Source of the DNA: Echinococcus granulosus | Taxonomy: Eukaryota; Platyhelminthes; Cestoda; Cyclophyllidea; Taeniidae | Direction: 5' to 3' | Assembly (NCBI RefSeq): GCF_000524195.1 | Contig: NW_020170381.1 | Coordinates: 2,363,805-2,390,871 of the forward strand | Length of the DNA stretch: 27,067 nt | In this document: positions 9,730 to 19,799 of the stretch, one piece after another | How positions within the stretch are numbered: position 1 is the first letter of the stretch | Layout of the letters: every line of letters begins with the position of its first letter | The notes under the pieces: generated by a model | The model's input: only the letters and a program-made list of their open reading frames with translations | Told to the model about the DNA's origin: nothing | Database searches by the model: none | Made by a program: the position numbers and the translations under genes

Positions 9730-10140
9730 TGACCCGTAGCAGCATGGTGATTGATTAGTGGCGTCATTGCGTGTTGTTCTGGCTCCCGCGCATCTACGCT
9801 GATCATACACATCTCCTCCTTTCCTCCCTCCCCATCCAGCCACCTGTGCAATTGCTCACTCACGCACCCGAGTGCGCTACTTGTCTTGCCGCCAAAATAC
9901 ATCGCTTTCTCCTTGCTGACGTTGCACACGCGTCGATTCACGCCTGATCAACCAACGGAAGCTATCGTCGCCGTCTCTACTGTCGGCATTGCACCACCGC
10001 TATCACCGACATTTAATGCTCTCCGATGCTATCATTTGTCAGCCCTTTGTCTGGTGACCCTGTGGCTTCGGCTTCTGTTTCGCTTAACAGCTAAAACATC
10101 ACACCACTAACGCAGAAACTGACCTCCGCAAGTACGCACC
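9730..10140. promoter_or_regulatory. CpG/CT-rich island
   Basis: GC-richer than its flanks, with a CT-rich run at about 9810-9840 and CG-rich words (CACACGCGTCGATTCACGCC). The longest frame, 9751-10110 (+), is Ser/Pro/Leu-rich and looks compositional. A minus frame 9705-9941 (with EQLHRWLDGEGGKEEMCM) and a short minus frame near 10100-10035 (LLSETEAEATGSPDKG, after a GATGTTTTAG acceptor) are coding-like, but I could not join them. No TATA box. Confidence 0.22.
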
Positions 10141-10145
10141 GCTTG

Positions 10146-12900
10146 TGAAACAAAACTGGCTAGTTATTCGTAGTGATGCAATCCATAAGGTATTTAGCGT
10201 TATTTGCACGAAGCTCTTCTCAGTTCATTCACTAGGGCATTTTAAAGTTCTGGTTTCAAAAATTTGTTTACGTTGCAAAGCTTTGGCAGATGTGCAATGT
10301 AATACTCAACCATCGCTCCGTATTTTGCATTCAAAACAATTATGAAAATCTATTTCTAAAGATGGCATAGTAGAATTTTAATGCATAATCACTATTAGCT
10401 AACCTCTGAATTTGCGCTCAATTTACACAGCTTCATTTTGAATGATTCCTCTTCTTTTGCTTAAAAAACTCCCTTTTATTGGTGCTTTTTCGGTTCAAAA
10501 TAATTTTCCAAACTAGCAGCGGAGTGTGCAATATGTCCATTTAATGCAGGCAATCGTCGAATGATGAAAAAACGAGTAAAACATGTAAAAATATGTAGTT
10601 TTTATGATAAAAACTCAAGGATTCTAATGCCCAAATGTGTAAATCAGTATTCCACTAATGATGGGATTCTTTTAGCCTGATTTGATGCAAACTAAAAATA
10701 GAAGTAAACGTAAGAATTAATACCTTGAGTACCACTGTGCTCATGACAACCATCCTGTACATTGGTATTGTTTTGGCGTAGAACAGGAGCAACGCCCGCC
10801 TGGTGTGAGCATTTAAAGCTTCCATATTTCAAAAAATGGATTTAAGGTAGCCAGATAAGTTAGTGTGGAAGTTTACAAAAAGTAAATTACGTAATAAGGA
10901 GAAGCTTTTTAGAGCTTTTGTCATTGTTACAAGCTAGAGATTCTGTTCCATTGAGAGGTAGGCTTGTGAATTCTACTTTTACAAAATGCTCCTTCCCCAG
11001 AAGCAAACGACATATTCTCAAATTCCCTCATTTTTACCTCACCTTTATTCCCAAACTACTTATTTCTCGTGAGAAAGTTTAATACCAAGAAGAGTAATAA
11101 TTACTTGGATAAATATGGGAAGAATACCGAGGATGCGCATGAGGACGTAGCGGATGCATCCCTCCTCCCCATCCTCAAGTGTATATCTTTTCATGTGTCA
11201 CTTGTTACGTAGAAGATTTGCGCTGTTTTGCAAGAGCGAGATTTTCTCCCAGATGACTAGATAGTTCGGGATATTTCAGAATAAGTTTTTTCTTGCACAT
11301 TTTTAAGTTGTGCCGTATCTAGTAGCCAGATTCGAACAGGAAATTTAGGGAGGGTAATTGTCCGAAGTACATCGCACACGCGCGCAAAGCAAGAATAACC
11401 TTCTGCGGCTGAAGTGGTGCGTAACTTAGGTAGGGTATTGGATGATTGTTTGGAATAACCAAATAAAATTTTGCTTAACTTTGAATTAAACAAAAAAGTA
11501 ACTTTCGTCACCATTTGGTCAATGAGCGCTTTAAATGGGAAAGGTGAAAGAAGTGGTGGACATACTGATAATCTTTGAAGCTTATTGTCATCTGTTAGTT
11601 CATTACAAATAGGCGACGCCTGTATATTTAACGGTTTTCGCTTTGATGTAATTGCAAACCCATTGTTTCATTACTCAAGGTAAAAATTACTAGAATTAAG
11701 TGAGAGGTAATCGCGAATTATTTTATTGATAGCTGTAGCAATTCATTGCTGCTATCAAGAAGAGTCTATCTGAATGTGATGCTCAAAATGTAGTGAAAAA
11801 TCACCAAAATCAAATTATTCATTTCAATTATATTCAGGAGAGAACTGTCTAGGGGTTATGTAGCAAACTGAGTGAGAGGTTTCAGCAGCTTCTGAAGTGG
11901 AATTGGAGTCGTAAGGCATAAAATCTCGATTTACATCTATCAGGTTCAACCGATATTTCATGGTACAAGGTTTAGTAATAGCATAAGAATAATGGGTAAG
12001 ACGATAGAGGAATTTACCAACATCTATTAACGCTTCACAATGCATTAAAAATCGCATTAAATTTGTACCCAGAAGCTGCATTTAGCTGAACCGAAAAGCC
12101 ACAAAATTGTTCATTTGGCCGAACTTTGGAATAAAACTTTCAAACTAGATGGTTCAGCCTTCACCCCCTAAAGCTCTACTGACTATGCTTAAAAATCGCG
12201 CATTGGACTTGTCGCACATTCATCGTAGTCGAATTCATTGGTCAGCTTGTTAAAAAATTAGCTAACCATTCGTAGGATTTATTCAAGACAGCGTATTCAG
12301 ATCCCTTAAAGGAATGGACGAAGCGAAATCAAATATTAGTAGTAATCCCCAAAATTATGACGTAAAATCACTTTTTGATCAGCTTTAGGACAGGTCGTTT
12401 CACAAGTGCAGAGAGGCGTGAGTACTGCAATAATTCTTCACACATCGCTTTTGCTCAGACTGTTTCAGACTTGTTTTTGAACCAGAATCCACGGCTGTTG
12501 TTTTTCTTAGAACTCGGTACCCCAGTTTGTTTTACGTGCTGGTAGGACCGATTTTAAGTCACCGTGGATAGGCCTTTGCAACTAGATCTTAATTTTACCT
12601 CAGCGAGAAGAAGTGCCTTCAACTCGTAATTTATGACTGCGATTTACGAACGCCTAACCAGAACGGTGTACTTTTAACAAAGTGAGCAATTAGGAAAAAG
12701 TTCAGGAGCCCAAGGTAAACTGTCAAATATGAGTACTTGCGATGTGGAGGCAGTTAAGTCGCCTGACCATTAACCAACTGGCTAATTGTGTACTGTGAAA
12801 GGGCGATACCCCTATGAATGTGCGCAATAATATGCATTCACACATGCAGAGTCGAGCCAACCGGAGTCGTCTTTACTGTCTGTCTGGGTGGTCGGTGACC
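10146..12900. other. long AT-rich stretch without supported genes
   Basis: The frames here (10145-10345 +, 11257-11514 -, 11824-12081 -) have no good flanking signals. There are small hairpins at 10597-10615 (AGTTTTTA/TAAAAACT) and 11728-11756. It is probably intergenic or a long intron. Confidence 0.5.
11728..11756. repeat. hairpin with a 2-nt loop and 3-nt bulge
   Basis: GATAGC-(TGT)-AGCAAT pairs with ATTGCT-GCTATC across a TC loop, giving 12 pairs. It resembles the foldback at 937-986 in having almost no loop. Confidence 0.6.
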
Positions 12901-12969
12901 TTGGCAGAAGAAAATGATGATAGATGCCAAAAAATACTTGTATCTGCACGATAAAAATTAAATTTTTTG

Positions 12970-13200
12970 CCTTGCTTATGCTCATATGCACACGTATACA
13001 CACGCACTTTGTGCACGTGCCACGTCGATGGTGGCACGAGCGCTTTTGCGTGCAATCGATTGGTGCGCTGCGGTGCGTGCACACAACGTACACGCACAGT
13101 AGCAGTGCAGCCAATGAGATAGTTGGATCGAGTACGCATACACACTCACGCACTATGCTATAAAACATCGTCGACGCTGTTGTTTCTCCAGTTGAATCAC
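12970..13200 (+). promoter_or_regulatory. TG/CA-rich island with CCAAT and TATA boxes
   Basis: An E-box CACGTG lies at 13014-13019, followed by CG-rich TG/CA tracts, CCAAT at 13111-13115 (AGCCAATGAG) and TATAAAA at 13159-13165. That order and spacing suit a plus-strand core promoter with a start near 13190. The frames through it (12924-13163 +, 12812-13168 -) are Thr/His/Cys-rich products of the repeat tract. The frames 13123-13442 (+) downstream are not convincing as a first exon. Confidence 0.38.
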
Positions 13201-13479
13201 CTTCAATACGTGGTATTATGCGCTTGCATGCCTCTGCCTACGTTGCTCCGTGTAAGTTTCTTCTATACACTCTCCTATGCCCCGGGACCGTTGTTATACT
13301 CCATCTTCACCTCAAGCACGGCGCTGAGATTAATGTGAGTTGTGTGTCCATGCGCACAAAAGCATGCTTGAGTGTATGCACCGAACGCTGGGTAGTCGTT
13401 GCATTTCCACACTGCTGCAAGGTAGCAGCTGAAAGAGGGTGAAAATGCACCAACTATCTGAGATATCGATGCACTGAGC

Positions 13480-14150
13480 ACCAGGATGATTTTACATACC
13501 CCCTCTTGCTCATAGGTGGTGGGTAGAAAGTGCCTTTTACAACATGCTGCCTCTATGAGATCCACTTATGTTTGTAAATGCATTTTCTGGCCCGTAACCT
13601 TGAGCAATTGAACTGCATAATTGTGAGACCTTTTCTATGTATTACAGGTCATTGACTTCACAAATGCATTTTCAAATCTACAATTTATAATGACCAGAAT
13701 TTATTTTGCCTAACAATTCTTTCTCCCATTAATAGAACTAAAATGTCAGTCAAAGCTCTGGTTAGTACGCCAAAGCCCAGCAATTTTGCAATACTGAGGA
13801 AGGTAATGTAAGTCTCGGAACAGAATAAGTTGGCCTCTTAACTTTAATACCCCTATTCATTTTATTCTAATCTTTATAATTTAATTCGACGCGAATTTGT
13901 CAAATACTGCATAAATATCTATTCAATCGCCACAGTCTTAGCAATGATCATATGCTTTTTATTAGGGAACATGGACTATTTTATTTAAGGATGGAAGTGA
14001 TATTGTCTTGAGGCCATCAGCACTCACCTTCGAAACTTGGCCACTTATTCCCCCCACATCATTACTGATTCATTTGACATTCGAAGATTCCGCAAGTGAA
14101 TGGTCAAACACATGTTAGCTTCATAACAGCCACTTCAAGCAATCGCAGCT
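13480..14150. other. non-coding AT-rich stretch
   Basis: I see no exon, RNA gene or repeat here. Confidence 0.5.
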
Positions 14151-14151
14151 G

Positions 14152-14161
14152 TATATAAAAG
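14152..14161 (+). promoter_or_regulatory. TATA box candidate
   Basis: TATATAAAAG matches a strong TATA element. It lies about 260 bp before the candidate exon at 14414 and would place a start near 14180. Confidence 0.35.
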
Positions 14162-14316
14162 TAAAATAGACAGCCCTATTCTCACTGTTTTAACACCTTT
14201 TTACATTTCACCGTAATCATTAGACACAAAGTTGAGTGCATTCCATGACTACTTTGAAGACTAGTGCACCTCAAAGTAACATTTTTTTTGAAAGGCTTCA
14301 AAAAAAATACGCAAAT

Positions 14317-14334
14317 TGCAGCGCATGCGCTGCA
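14317..14334. promoter_or_regulatory. 18-bp perfect palindrome with NRF1-type core
   Basis: TGCAGCGCATGCGCTGCA is perfectly self-complementary. Its centre GCGCATGCGC is the core of the NRF1 site in animals. It stands out sharply from AT-rich flanks and sits less than 100 bp before the candidate exon at 14414. NRF1 binding is inferred from the motif only. Confidence 0.5.
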
Positions 14335-14413
14335 GTATTCGTGTGATTTTTAATTCGATTCATCTCTTGGATTAAAACCCATGTGGAGTTTCCGCCTCCA
14401 CCATCCACTGCAG

Positions 14414-14628
14414 GAGGCAAGTTACACCGGGGCATGCCGAACGGCAATCAGGAGCTTGTATCGCTTCGCCAATTACAATTAGACGTCAAGATTTCCATGG
14501 ATTTAATCAAGCTTGGCCTAAGTTCTGATGGCGATCATTTCGCTTGGAGTGCCAACAATCGAACCTATTGCATTTATGTAAACTTAAATGCCTTTTTTAC
14601 CGAAGACATATTTAGCCTTGAATTTTAA
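14414..14628 (+). CDS. candidate terminal exon or small gene; unknown protein
   Basis: The pyrimidine-rich TTTCCGCCTCCACCATCCACTGCAG (14389-14413) is a strong acceptor, giving an exon that starts at 14414 after a phase 1 intron. An in-frame ATG at 14434 would alternatively give a complete 64-residue protein beginning MPNGNQELVSLRQLQLDVKI. The middle is acidic and polar (SSDGDHFAWSANNRTYC), and the frame ends at TAA 14626-14628. AATAAA follows at 14709-14714, and a TATA box and an NRF1-type palindrome precede it. Codon pattern and D/E content look coding. No family recognised. A possible donor (ATTTAT|GTAAAC) lies inside, so the last 20 codons are uncertain. Confidence 0.4.
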
Positions 14629-14708
14629 GAGACGCCAGAGCCCCTTAAACCATCTACAAATGTCTGTACTTTTAAGCCTTTATTTCGATTACCACTTTCT
14701 GTGTTTTA

Positions 14709-14714
14709 AATAAA
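14709..14714 (+). terminator. AATAAA poly(A) signal
   Basis: TTTTAAATAAATTTG, 81 bases after the stop of the 14414-14628 exon, a normal distance for a 3' end. Confidence 0.4.
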
Positions 14715-15255
14715 TTTGCTAAGCTTATTAACTTCTTGTTTGCTCTCAAGGTTAGGGTTCCACTTGTACAGATTACATGTTTTGTTCGAAGGAGCCAGTT
14801 TGTGTACGACATTGAGCGAGCATGAACTTTAAGTTGGAGTACATTACAAGTTTATCCAATGACAGTTATACCACTACAAAATATTGTTGGGATCAAAGTA
14901 AAGGCTGCAAGTCAAACTAAACAAGCCACTAATGGCTAATTTTACGAGAGTTTTGGTTATTTCATCTAAAATGCTACGAAGTCTTTACCTGATCGTATTT
15001 TGGTGTTTAATGGTGAATTGTTGCCTTGAATAACATTACGAACCAAAACAGTTAGGAAACCATGAACAACTGTGGCGATTAAAATGTTTTGTTAATGATG
15101 CTAAGTTAGTGATTGCTGAATTCGCCTGAAACTTGATAGTGAATATACGTATCATCAGTACGGCGAGGTGATATTTTGGAGTAGTTGCATGCGCTTTGAA
15201 GGATATAGCAGTGATTTTTGTTGACTTGAGCATTTCACTTCTCTAGTACTTTGTA

Positions 15256-15519
15256 TCAGTTGTAAAAATGGAAGATCTTTTTATCAATTTGAGGATTGTT
15301 CCATGCGACAAAGCAGGCCAGGTAGGGGGGAAGAGAGCATTCTTTACTCGTAGCCAAGGTATCGGAACAATCGACCCTCGATTCCCGACTACAGTACGTA
15401 GTGTCAAGTAAATACCTAAATTTCTGCTCAAGGGTGTTCGCATACGTAAACCAAAAAATACCAGTTATATCGATGGCATTTTCGCAAGGTCTTGGTGATA
15501 TGGATATTTCATTTGCCAC
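15256..15519 (-). CDS. weak candidate exon, Cys-containing
   Basis: An 87-codon minus frame with SPRPCENAIDITGIFWFTYA, several later cysteines (TTYCSRESRVDCSD, SKECSLPPYLACF) and a stop at 15256. A possible acceptor is CATATCACCAAG before ACCTTGCG. Cysteine spacing could fit an extracellular domain, but no family is recognised. It follows the 15594-15920 candidate on the same strand, and a second minus frame (15243-15443) overlaps it. Confidence 0.22.
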   Translation of the reverse strand: MANEISISPRPCENAIDITGIFWFTYANTLEQKFRYLLDTTYCSRESRVDCSDTLATSKECSLPPYLACFVAWNNPQIDKKIFHFYN

Positions 15520-15593
15520 AGATATACAGAGAGGGATCTAATGAAGACCATGATGCGATGACGTATTTGTTGTGGCACGCGTTCCATCCGAAG

Positions 15594-15920
15594 TCAGTTG
15601 TAGGGAATGTATATGCAATGTATAATTCTAGAAAATTGTAAGGCTACTATTTCGTTAGAAATTTGTTCTACCAGAATGGCTGATTTCAATATATTATGCC
15701 TTAGTTTTACAAGATTTACACCGTGCTCGCCTTGTGTATGTAATTCGTGCATTAACAAGCCTACCGAATGATGTGCATTTACATATGAAGATGTGGTTTC
15801 TTCTACTGTCTCGCGATTCGGTTTACTATCTGTAGCATGATTCTCTTGACTTCTGTCAACTTGTGATAAAATCCTTGCCAGGATTATTTGCGTTCCAACA
15901 TTTACAGGGATAACTCGGGC
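15594..15920 (-). CDS. candidate exon, unknown protein
   Basis: A strong acceptor (GTGTGTCTTTCATTACGTCACAG, ending 15921 on the minus strand) opens a frame reading ARVIPVNVGTQIILARILSQ, then a polar, acidic part (RSQENHATDSKPNRETVEET) and later VGLLMHELHTQGEH. The frame closes at 15594. Possible internal donors (TCATAT|GTAAAT, CATTCG|GTAGGC, TTCTG|GTAGAA) mean the true exon may be shorter. The intron would be phase 2. A CCAAT-rich, CpG-rich block lies just upstream at 16.0-16.15 kb, consistent with a minus-strand gene starting nearby. Function unknown. Confidence 0.33.
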   Translation of the reverse strand, partial: ARVIPVNVGTQIILARILSQVDRSQENHATDSKPNRETVEETTSSYVNAHHSVGLLMHELHTQGEHGVNLVKLRHNILKSAILVEQISNEIVALQFSRIIHCIYIPYN

Positions 15921-16028
15921 ACTGTGACGTAATGAAAGACACACAAATAATCAAGAATTAGTGTAAACCATCCTGTGTTTGATTCCTTCATGCAGCAGCA
16001 TCGGCAATCATCTGGCCACCCGCCAGAA

Positions 16029-16148
16029 CCAATCAAATCAGCCGCGTGTTGGAGAAAAGGCGCTAAGAGGGAAAATGGCATTCCAATTGGCCGACCATCC
16101 AATTGGAAAGGGGCAAAACCTGACGCGGGGAGAGGGAGAGAGGGGTGG
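16029..16148. promoter_or_regulatory. CCAAT cluster with G-rich run
   Basis: AACCAATCA (CCAAT at 16029) matches an NF-Y box. TTCCAATTGG at 16081-16090 and CCAATTGGAA at 16099-16108 form a 10-bp inverted repeat with an 8-nt spacer, so CCAAT is present on both strands. G-runs follow at 16110-16113, 16127-16130, 16134-16136 and 16142-16145, embedded in GA-rich sequence. This suits a promoter, perhaps bidirectional. The plus frames 15975-16187 across it look compositional. Confidence 0.35.
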
Positions 16149-16199
16149 AGAGACGGTGTCCTCTGCGCAGATCAAATGATAGGCTAGTGGTGAAACTAA

Positions 16200-16700
16200 C
16201 GAATTTAAGATGCGCCAAGAATGAATATGAAAATACAGCTAAGAAGATTCCCTTAATTTATAGTTTCCAGTGATGCTTACAAACACAAATCAATGTTTTT
16301 GCTTGAAATACAACTTTTCTCCAGTTAAACCTAATATTACCATATTACTGTGATTTACGGATTAAATTATTGGACGATGTATAGTCATAAAACTCCTTTG
16401 TGGATGTCAAATAGAAGGATATATAGTAAAGTTTTTCTTAGATTTCTGTTTATCTGTCTTACTTTCCTTTGGGTTTATAACCGAGATGGCCCGATATATG
16501 GCTTAAGCGGGAACATGTGACTGAAATAAGTCAAAGAGCATTTTTAGGCTAACCAACTGTATTTCAGTCACAATTTTTGCAAAAAAACGCATTGTGTGGT
16601 GGTGTGTGACCTTGCGTCCTCAGGTGATTTGGTTGATATTAGTCTGCATTATTGTCCTCGTGTTAGTTAGAACCAGGACCTAGGCTTAGCGACACCTTAA
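16200..16700. other. non-coding AT-rich stretch
   Basis: No supported feature. Confidence 0.5.
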
Positions 16701-16719
16701 GGTAACAGTGGTTGCAGTC

Positions 16720-17100
16720 AGTTGCACTTGCGTGCATTCTGCAGTGATATTAGGCACCCAAGCACACTGACGGATAAATCGCTAGAGGTGCGCGTGTGTG
16801 GGAAGCGTGAGCGCAAGATAGAGAGCATAAAGCGCACCACTTCTTGAATGATACACCCCGCATCGTGATGCCTCCTACTATCGCCACAGTCTGGGTGTGT
16901 TTATGTTAGGGCGGTTAGTGCTAAGCAGGCCTTATCTCGCTCTCTCTCCACTCGCGACTTATGCGCGTTCCGTACTGTGCTGTGCACGTGGCTTTTGACA
17001 CCCAGTTTAGCTGCCAGTTGTGTAAGCATCGATCTTTACCGCGTCGACTGGTCCCTCCTTACAGGTGTCGCAAATGATGTTCATAGAACTTACGAGATCA
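16720..17100. promoter_or_regulatory. CpG/TG-rich island with E-box
   Basis: GTGCGCGTGTGTGGG at about 16788, a CT-rich run (TCTCGCTCTCTCTCCACTCG) at about 16935, E-box CACGTG at 16985-16990 and GCATCGATC near 17026. Frame 16977-17174 (+) ends in AT-rich sequence without a donor and is not called. It resembles the other islands in content. Confidence 0.25.
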
Positions 17101-17174
17101 TTGCTTCTTTCTACGTACATGTTTTAGGTAAATGCTTCACAGTAGACCTAAATCGACTTCATGCAGTATCCTAA

Positions 17175-18397
17175 TGCCTATAACTTCATCCTATTTAGAC
17201 CTTAGTGCTTCAAAGTATAGCTATTCAGCCTAACAATTTTCGCCTACAGCGCTCATCTGCTTCTAGTAATGCACCATTGCAAAAAGATCGCTTTTCTAAT
17301 CCTTCAGAACTTACTGTCCTGGAAAATCACTATTTAATAAACTTAACCAAGCCTCAAAAGTACAGCTAGTGGGTTTTTTGCTGATTATTGCCAGACAATC
17401 CTAAGATCCTTGGTCACAATATGAGAACACACTTAACTTGATACTTCTTGCACTTGGTGGTGAAGATATTTTTGGGAAACAACTGTCACCGCCAAAGAGG
17501 ATTTGAATGATTGACATAGCAATGCAAACTAGGCTTGTTTTGCCTCCCCTTCACCATGTGTAGTTGCATTTATTACACTCTTGTGACCAAGATATCTTCT
17601 AAACTTTCGAGTGTCAACGAAACCTTATATTAATCACTGCCTTAGTAGTCGTCTTTACAAAGGAGGATTAACAAATGGCGTGTTTGTTAGCACCTTGCAT
17701 CCACTCTTAACGAGCAAACCCAGCATTTTAAGATAGTGTGAGACGCCAGAAAGATAATGAAACCGCTTTGATAGAGTGATAAAAAAGACACCCTTTTTCA
17801 CAAAAAAATTCACTAGTGTCATGAAAGTTTGCAGATTTCAAAAAAGGCACCAAACTAGCTAAACATTCGTTAGTTCTCTTCGACATCCGACGGCACTAAG
17901 TGTTTGACAAAATCATCAACAGGGTGCTCTTTCAGTGTACTTTACAGTCAGAACGCTGAATGGCGCTGTGCCGAAAAGATGATATTGCTATCTGTGGTAA
18001 TATACTGACATGTCATTATTTAAAGCCTTATGTCTGAAGAAGAAGTCACTTATTTTAGTCTGATCAGTTGCATCCGTAAGTTTACCTATCAACTTGCACC
18101 GTAATCGCATTTAATCGGGTGAGTGTTTTGTGCTCCGAAAGCGAAGCTACTTAATAGGCAGAATTTCTGTGCGTTGGAGCGTGTGTATGTGTGGGTGCGT
18201 GAATAAGCCCCCATACCCTCATATGCCCCAGCTTAATGACCCGAATAATTAGAGCGTGAGAGTTTTCGTAAAGTTGAGAAGAGACTTTGGGAAATTTTGA
18301 GCATGGTGGGGGAAGATTTGTTACTGATTTACCTATGAAAGCTGCTACGTCAGTTGATGTTTTGCTGCTTCCGACTGATTATTGCCTCGAAAGGTAA
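17175..18397. other. non-coding AT-rich stretch
   Basis: No frame of note. A short TG-rich patch (GTGTGTATGTGTGGGTGCGTG) lies near 18180. Confidence 0.5.
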
Positions 18398-18727
18398 AAT
18401 TCGATCCCGGAGGTAGGTAAACGCACTTTGAAATCACAATTATATATATACGATCATCTGGAGGAAAGTAAAGCGGCTCTTCGTGTGATCGCTGTTTGTA
18501 ATACTATCACCGGGATTTCATTAAAATACAAATTAAAACCGGATCGACGAGAGGGTAGGTTGATTCGTCTTGCGGTCTCAAATTCGTATCCTGGTGTCGG
18601 GAGAATGTTTGCTTGCGTTTTGCTTCTACCAATCCCTATAAGGAAGCCTCAAAGACTAAGAACCCAAACGATAATTAGCAAAATGTATTGTGTACAAAAA
18701 TCTCTGATAGCCTGCATGACATGTTAA
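18398..18727 (+). CDS. weak candidate coding frame
   Basis: An open frame of 109 codons. The first half is coding-like (YIYDHLEESKAALRVIAV, then KYKLKPDRREG), and a donor-like GAGAGG|GTAGGT ends it near 18555. The second half, after that donor, is less convincing. No clear acceptor precedes it. No family recognised. Confidence 0.22.
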   Translation, partial: NSIPEVGKRTLKSQLYIYDHLEESKAALRVIAVCNTITGISLKYKLKPDRREGRLIRLAVSNSYPGVGRMFACVLLLPIPIRKPQRLRTQTIISKMYCVQKSLIACMTC

Positions 18728-18729
18728 TG

Positions 18730-19480
18730 ACTCTGGTGTATTTTTCAATTTGTAATTTTATTTTTGACCAAAGTTTAGCATCCGCGTTGAATAAACAGAA
18801 CATGGCAACAGCTTAGTGTATCATCCAACTATCTCTCACGCTAAGACAATTACTTCAACCCGTGGATAGTGAAAGCCGTGCAAAATGTGCTATCCCAACA
18901 GCATTTGGAGGTTAGCTCGTGGAAGTCACTTACCTAGGGATAGTAGCACTTCTCCACTTGGCCAAATGAAGCTAGTGTTGCAGTTACTACATCACAATGG
19001 CTTAGGGACGATCCCCAAATGTAGACTTCACTAATCCATGTCCATTGATGCAGAGAGAGTTATGCTCATCTCACCTCCCTGTTTATATCCTGTGGGTAGC
19101 AGTTTTCTTATTCAATTCTACACCACTTTAATTGGAAAAAAGAAACTTATGATTGGAGTTACTTATTCTCAAAAAGCGCACGTTTTCCCTATCTTTCAAA
19201 GGTGTCAATTGTTTCAACCACATGAATAATTACTAACCGGTTTGCTAAATAGAGTAAAACTAGCCAATTACAACATTTAATCATAAGGAACAAGTCCTAA
19301 CACGATTAATGGAGATAGATGAAAGCCCGTCTCCATTTCAATAAATAAATTTTGCCAGATGTGGCTTTTTCCGTGTTGCCAGAGAAAAGTCTTTGATGAC
19401 TAAATGGCGCTGCCGCAAACAAGGTAATTATGACGGGTCAACTCTGTTTATTTCAACTTATGAGATGCGCGAAAGTAGCG
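18730..19480. other. mostly non-coding stretch
   Basis: Frame 19038-19229 (+) starts MSIDAERVMLISPPCLYP and is followed by AATAAA at 19340-19345, but codon pattern and start support are weak, so it is not called. Confidence 0.35.
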
Positions 19481-19790
19481 CCTCCTCGGGTGGCACTGCA
19501 ATAACACGGCAATCTGACGGACAAAGTCTAGACCGCTGGATGTATTCATTGTAGCGCGTCACACCATGTAGGTATGCATGTGTGTGTTTATTTCAACACC
19601 TCTAGCCGCAACCAGCACCCCAAACACAAACAGCAAACACGTTGTGTGCGTGTGTGTGCGCGCACGTCGATTGATTGATTGAGGAGCGCTCGAGTGCGCA
19701 CGTGCGCGCAGTTGTGCGGCAAAGCGTGCACAGTGAGACCACTCGCCACCCGCGCTGCGGAGGAGTGCCAAGTGAATGCGTGCGTATCAA
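19480..19790. promoter_or_regulatory. CpG/TG-rich island with Z-DNA-prone run
   Basis: 19643-19667 is a 25-base uninterrupted alternating pyrimidine-purine run (TGTGTGCGTGTGTGTGCGCG and on). A GATT repeat follows (19669-19680), then palindromic GCGCACGTGCGC containing an E-box (19699-19704). Minus frames 19559-19793 across it are Thr/His/Ala-rich and look compositional. Confidence 0.3.
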
Positions 19791-19799
19791 CAAATATAT

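Noticed and set aside
9751..10110. 119-codon plus frame
   Set aside because: Low-complexity Ser/Pro/Leu product over a CT-rich island, with a coding-like minus frame across part of it.
12812..13168. 118-codon minus frame
   Set aside because: Runs through TG/CA tracts next to CCAAT and TATA boxes; the composition explains it.
18399..18412. TTCGATCCCGG resembling a tRNA B-box
   Set aside because: The bases either side of the loop do not pair as a T-arm, and no A-box or acceptor stem is found.
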